DNA from: Heterocephalus glaber
Taxonomy: Eukaryota > Chordata > Mammalia > Rodentia > Bathyergidae
Direction of reading: 5' to 3'
Length of the DNA stretch: 64,000 bases
NCBI RefSeq assembly: GCF_000247695.1
Contig: NW_004624743.1
Location: 11,126,228 to 11,190,227 of the forward strand
Within the stretch, counting starts at the first letter, position 1. Each line of letters starts with the position of its first letter. Positions 60,108 to 64,000 of the stretch are shown in pieces. Below the pieces are notes generated by a model. It had not been told where the DNA came from. It worked only from the letters and a program-made list of their open reading frames with translations, and made no database searches. Position numbers and translations under genes: made by a program.

Positions 60108-60120
60108 CCCCCTTCATTTT

Positions 60121-60654
60121 GAATATCCATGGAGTGAAGGAAGGATTCAAGAAGAGGAAACAATTCTAGGCGTTAGTGGTAGGGATAGAAGTGTACAGCA
60201 GTTCAGAAATGTGTTTTAATGGAGTCAGCTCTAGCAATGTCATTTTAAACTGACTATTTCTGTATCGGTTCTTAGTTTGCCTTTTCTTACCTTTATTTCT
60301 ATTTATTTCCTAAGCCTGATTCTCCAGTTTAACAGCCCTTTTTTGCTTAACATGAACCATAGCCAGTTTTCTTCACCCTGATTTTAACACTTCCTAAACT
60401 TTGATATAATCGAACAGAGTTTTTGAGAAATACTCCAAGTCATGGGATAGAGATAACTCTTAAATCTCTTCAAATGACAAATTGTAAATAATTTGTTATT
60501 TTGCTTTAGGTAGTTCATCTAGACGATGTAAGAGAGTTTCTTCATGTGTAGCCATGTATCATCTCCACTGAAAATCTTTAAAAGACATTGGTGCCTTTTG
60601 CAACGACTTGCTTCAATATTCAGGCACATCTTGAAGCTTGATAGGCTTATACAG

Positions 60655-60690
<36 letters not shown>

Positions 60691-63519
60691 CTATATTATA
60701 TATAGGCTGAGACCCATACACTACAATAAATGTGGATTTAATAGGTTTGATTTCAATGTGTTTGTTCTTTTTCAACAGATTTAGGTACAGATAGGTGCAG
60801 GATTTTTTTTTTCAAAATGACCAAGATTGCTATATGAGAATAGCCTACTACTCATTTACTTTAGACTACTGTTTCTGAAAAAGGTATATAAATAATTTCA
60901 GGTCTGTAAAAAAGGACATGTAAAGTAGTTAAGAGTTAGGAAATATTGAGAAATGGTTTAAAGATTGTCTGAATCACTATCCTAATGATTGAATTTCAGA
61001 GGGAAATCAGACAGCATTGTCTGTCATCACTGAAGTTAGGATAAATGCAAGCAGACTTGTCGCATTTTGTCTGCAATAAAAATTAGGAGAAACTGAGGAT
61101 AAGGTGGGTAGAAAAAAAAGAGGACATGGCTTGCCCACATAGTTGTGAATGGAAGAAAGAATACTGTTTAGAATGAATAAGGCCCATTTCTGAATACAGA
61201 ACAGGAAGTGGTTTTGTTTCTTCACTCAGTTTCTTTTAAGACACTGGAGCTGAGAATTTAGGAACTGAAAGGAATATTTCACTTTTCAGTAGCCAAATAA
61301 ACTATATTCAGGGACACACTTATCATTAAATTATTCCTGAGTTTATAGGAAGCTGATGAAGACTGGAAAAGGGAGGCTTTGTCTTGATATTCCAAAAGCA
61401 AAAGCAGTTAAGAGGGTCAAGAGATCTATCTACAGTTGTCATGGAGCAGTTACTACCACTGCAATTGAAACCATATCAGCACTTCCAGTGCAAACTAACA
61501 TTTTTCACACACTGAAACTCAGTTGTAATGATTCAATCTGGGCTGGAAGTTGGCATTGAGGGCTCAGGAGCTCAGCAGGAAAGAGGGCAAAGAAGAGAGA
61601 TTTTAAAAAATTAATTTACTGAACTGTCAAAGAAAATATTGCCATTAAGATGTTTTGAGAAAATAATAAATAATACATTCTCTCAAAATTAGTATGCAAA
61701 GCATACTGGGTGCCATAGCCATGGAGAGAGAGAGAGAATTTTAGTTTTATAGATTGGAAAAGATTCAAAACTAAAAGCGACCAACTGAAGAATGAGTTTC
61801 TAATCCTGTGAATAGTTCCTGTGTTACAGAGGATATTTGATGTTCTTAAAAGATATTTAGTGTTCTTCAATGTTTATTTGCCCAAAAAATGTAGTTGACT
61901 CTACAAATGAAAGGGCTGCAAATGTGCACCAGCCCAGTGGGTTTAGCCATGAAAGATGTTATAGCACTTTTTTTTCCCCTTCAGACTCCTTTGATAGATA
62001 ACTTTAATCTAAATTCCTTCATTTCTACAAATGTTAGCACTTTTTAAAAACACGACTTTCTGTGTATTTGTTAGTTATGATATAATTTACTATGATATGT
62101 ACATCTTTATTTTATGCATATTACTTTTTTTTTTCCTGTAAAACTAATAGTTGATGAAGGAAGAAAAAGAAGACGCAGAGACTACTTTGTAACAGACACA
62201 TATCTAGTTTATTTTGCAACTTTGTTATATGTTGATTAATTTAATTTTAAATATTATTGAATATACTAATAATAATTATTATTGCTTCACATTATACTGC
62301 TTTCTGTTATTATTCTTACCCTTACTTTGTACTGAGAAACACAGAAGTCCTTCACACTCCTTGTTTCTAGAGTATAAGAACCTACTTAGTCAAGCTCCAG
62401 TTTGTTCATTCTCATCTAATAGGTAACTTTGTTGTGATTAAGATTATTACACTATCAAAGTGAATCTTGATTGAAAAGCCATGTCGACCTTCAGTTTAAA
62501 GGAATAGGTTGAATGTTGAGTATATGTTGAAAAATGTCTAGGATACCTACGACTTTGATAAACATGACCCATGAGAGGAGACAAGCAGCTAAGAACCAAC
62601 ATTAAAGATGATAATCTAGATGACTTTAAACTTAGTTGTAATAATTTACATTTTTGTATCATGCAGATAAATGAATTCAAAAAGTAACAATACAAAGAAA
62701 ACTTATTCTAGCCCATCTGGCAATTATGTGACTAGCAGATAAGGAGTTAATGAGTACATGTAGGAGCATCACCTGTCCTTTTTGATGACCACATACATTT
62801 ATGGTTCAAATGACTGTTATATATGTCAACTCCAAGGGATATGAAAATTTACTTCACAGAGTAAAAGCAGTCCATTACTGTAATAAAATGCCTTTATAAA
62901 ATCATCCAAAAATATTTTCTACTTTGTTTGGATCATAGTAATAAACTTCTTCCCCAAGTGAGTGGTTTGTTGCAATTCACAGGGGAACAGTTGTAACAGA
63001 GAATAGATGTATCTTGTTTCACCCTCTTGAATTCACTGTTTTCTATTTGTGTGCTCCAAAGTGTGCCTGGGGTCCGCTGCCTTTGTTAGGTACTCATTCC
63101 AGGAGCCAATCTCAGGAGTGCTGACCTAAGTAGCAGCTCACATTGCTCATAAGCTACCTGCAGGAGAAAAGTAGCAGTTAATAAAAGTCACCAAAGAAAA
63201 AATGAAGACCAGATTTCAGAGGATGTGGACATAGGCAGATGTCCTTGGAAATAGGTCCAAGCCAACTTGGCTGAATAGAGCAGCTATTGCCCCATGAAAG
63301 TCTGTGAAGCGGGAAGTTGCTGTATATGTTTTAGTTCAATTAGAAGAGTCAAGCGTTTGGCCAAATACTATGTAAATGTTCAAGAACTAGAACATGAGAA
63401 CCTCAAGGTACTGTAGAAAAGGAGGCAGAAGAGGATACGGAAATCCAAAATATTACCTCATCCACTGAGACTTCCTGAAGCCCTGGCTCATACAGTCAGC
63501 CAGGCAGGCAGCCAGGGAA
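60121..63519. other. Unassigned DNA
   Basis: No gene or confident repeat apart from simple repeats. Small readings lack motifs. A GA run lies at 61723-61737. Confidence 0.4.
60658..60688. repeat. (TA)n simple repeat
   Basis: About 15 TA units followed by a GGCTATATTATATATAGGCT partial palindrome. Confidence 0.95.
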
Positions 63520-63595
63520 TGAATGTGTTGGGAGCACCTACTCTGTGTTGCTTTTAACACATGGGATGGAAATACAAAAATAAATCAACCGTGAT
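63520..63595 (+). mobile_element. Possible L2 3' end fragment
   Basis: GAATGTGTTGGGAGCACCTA, CTCTGTGTTGCTTTTAACAC and GGGATGGAAATACAAAAATA resemble the L2 3' segment (GAGCACCTACTATGTGCCAG ... GGGAATACAAAGATGAATA). Confidence 0.4.
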
Positions 63596-64000
63596 GTGAC
63601 TTTCATATTTATGGTCATTTAAGGCACATTCTTTCACTTTAGTCATATGTTCCCGCTGAAAACTACATGATTTGATACAAGAGTGTTTAAAGTTGAATTT
63701 TGTTTTAATATTTTCATTTTCCTTTCTTAGGTCTTTCTTCTTACCTCCAAGAATTCCCTTTCCTCTTCAGATATTCAAATTCTAAGTTTGTAAATATTTC
63801 ATGTCAGTAGTTATGCAAAAACATATGCTGTCCTAGGACAGATCCAACTCAATAGAGGGTAAATAAAGCAATTTATAGGAAAGAATAAACATTAAAGAAA
63901 AACAACAAAAGAAATGGAACAAAATATAAAATAGGAAGTAGAGTATATACATTAGTATATACATTCATGCCATAAGTTTAAAGACTATTTCTTTTGTATG
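63596..64000. other. Unassigned AT-rich end of window
   Basis: Nothing recognised. Confidence 0.4.

Overview
This is a window of mammalian, almost certainly rodent, genomic DNA that is AT-rich and appears to contain no supportable protein-coding gene, rRNA, tRNA gene or CRISPR array. The rodent assignment rests on three things. There are tRNA-Ala/BC1-like ID SINEs (at least eight). There is a B1-type 7SL SINE with an internal duplication. There are L1 copies with rodent-style purine-rich 3'UTRs ending in a shared terminus (CTAAAATGTACYAATAAA-like). The ID copies end in GGTACC-like sequence rather than the mouse/rat form, so a non-murid rodent (for example beaver or kangaroo-rat lineage) is plausible but unproven. 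Bacterial concepts such as operons and ribosome binding sites do not apply. The longest ATG-to-stop readings are explained by L1 remnants, a polypyrimidine tract or chance.

Layout. 1-7.1 kb: unassigned, with a 70-bp L1 stub at 3935-4004. 7.1-9.8 kb: degraded HAL1/L1M split by an MLT1 LTR. 9.8-11.8 kb: younger L1 with an internal deletion and an unusual 3'UTR, abutted by an ID SINE. 12-18 kb: ID SINEs, an old L1 3'UTR, MIRs and a second MLT1. 21.4-22.05 kb: an L1 insertion with inverted 5' part and a perfect 17-bp target-site duplication (TSD). 23.6-25.7 kb: old L2/MIR sequence. 27.6-36.6 kb: mostly L1, with a palindromic mariner remnant at 35868-36291. 37.4-39.1 kb: a repeat-free, more GC-balanced island, the best candidate for conserved regulatory DNA. 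39.7-43.0 kb: old L1, an LTR-like insertion at 39921-40461 and a polypyrimidine tract. 43.1-43.6 kb: two ID SINEs with TSDs. 48.2-50.15 kb: L2 carrying a younger L1 with a 15-bp TSD. 51-56.6 kb: ID, MLT1, ID, then an old L1 that received an L1 tail and a B1. 58.2-60.1 kb: two further L1 insertions with 5' inversion. 60.1-64 kb: mostly unassigned, with a (TA)n and an L2-like end.

The window is a record of nested retrotransposition rather than a set of cooperating genes. The clearest signals are three L1 insertions consistent with twin priming, a fold-back mariner with a degraded transposase C-terminus, and a microsatellite grown from a SINE tail. I found no convincing new functional system. 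All repeat family names are from pattern recognition and not from a database search.
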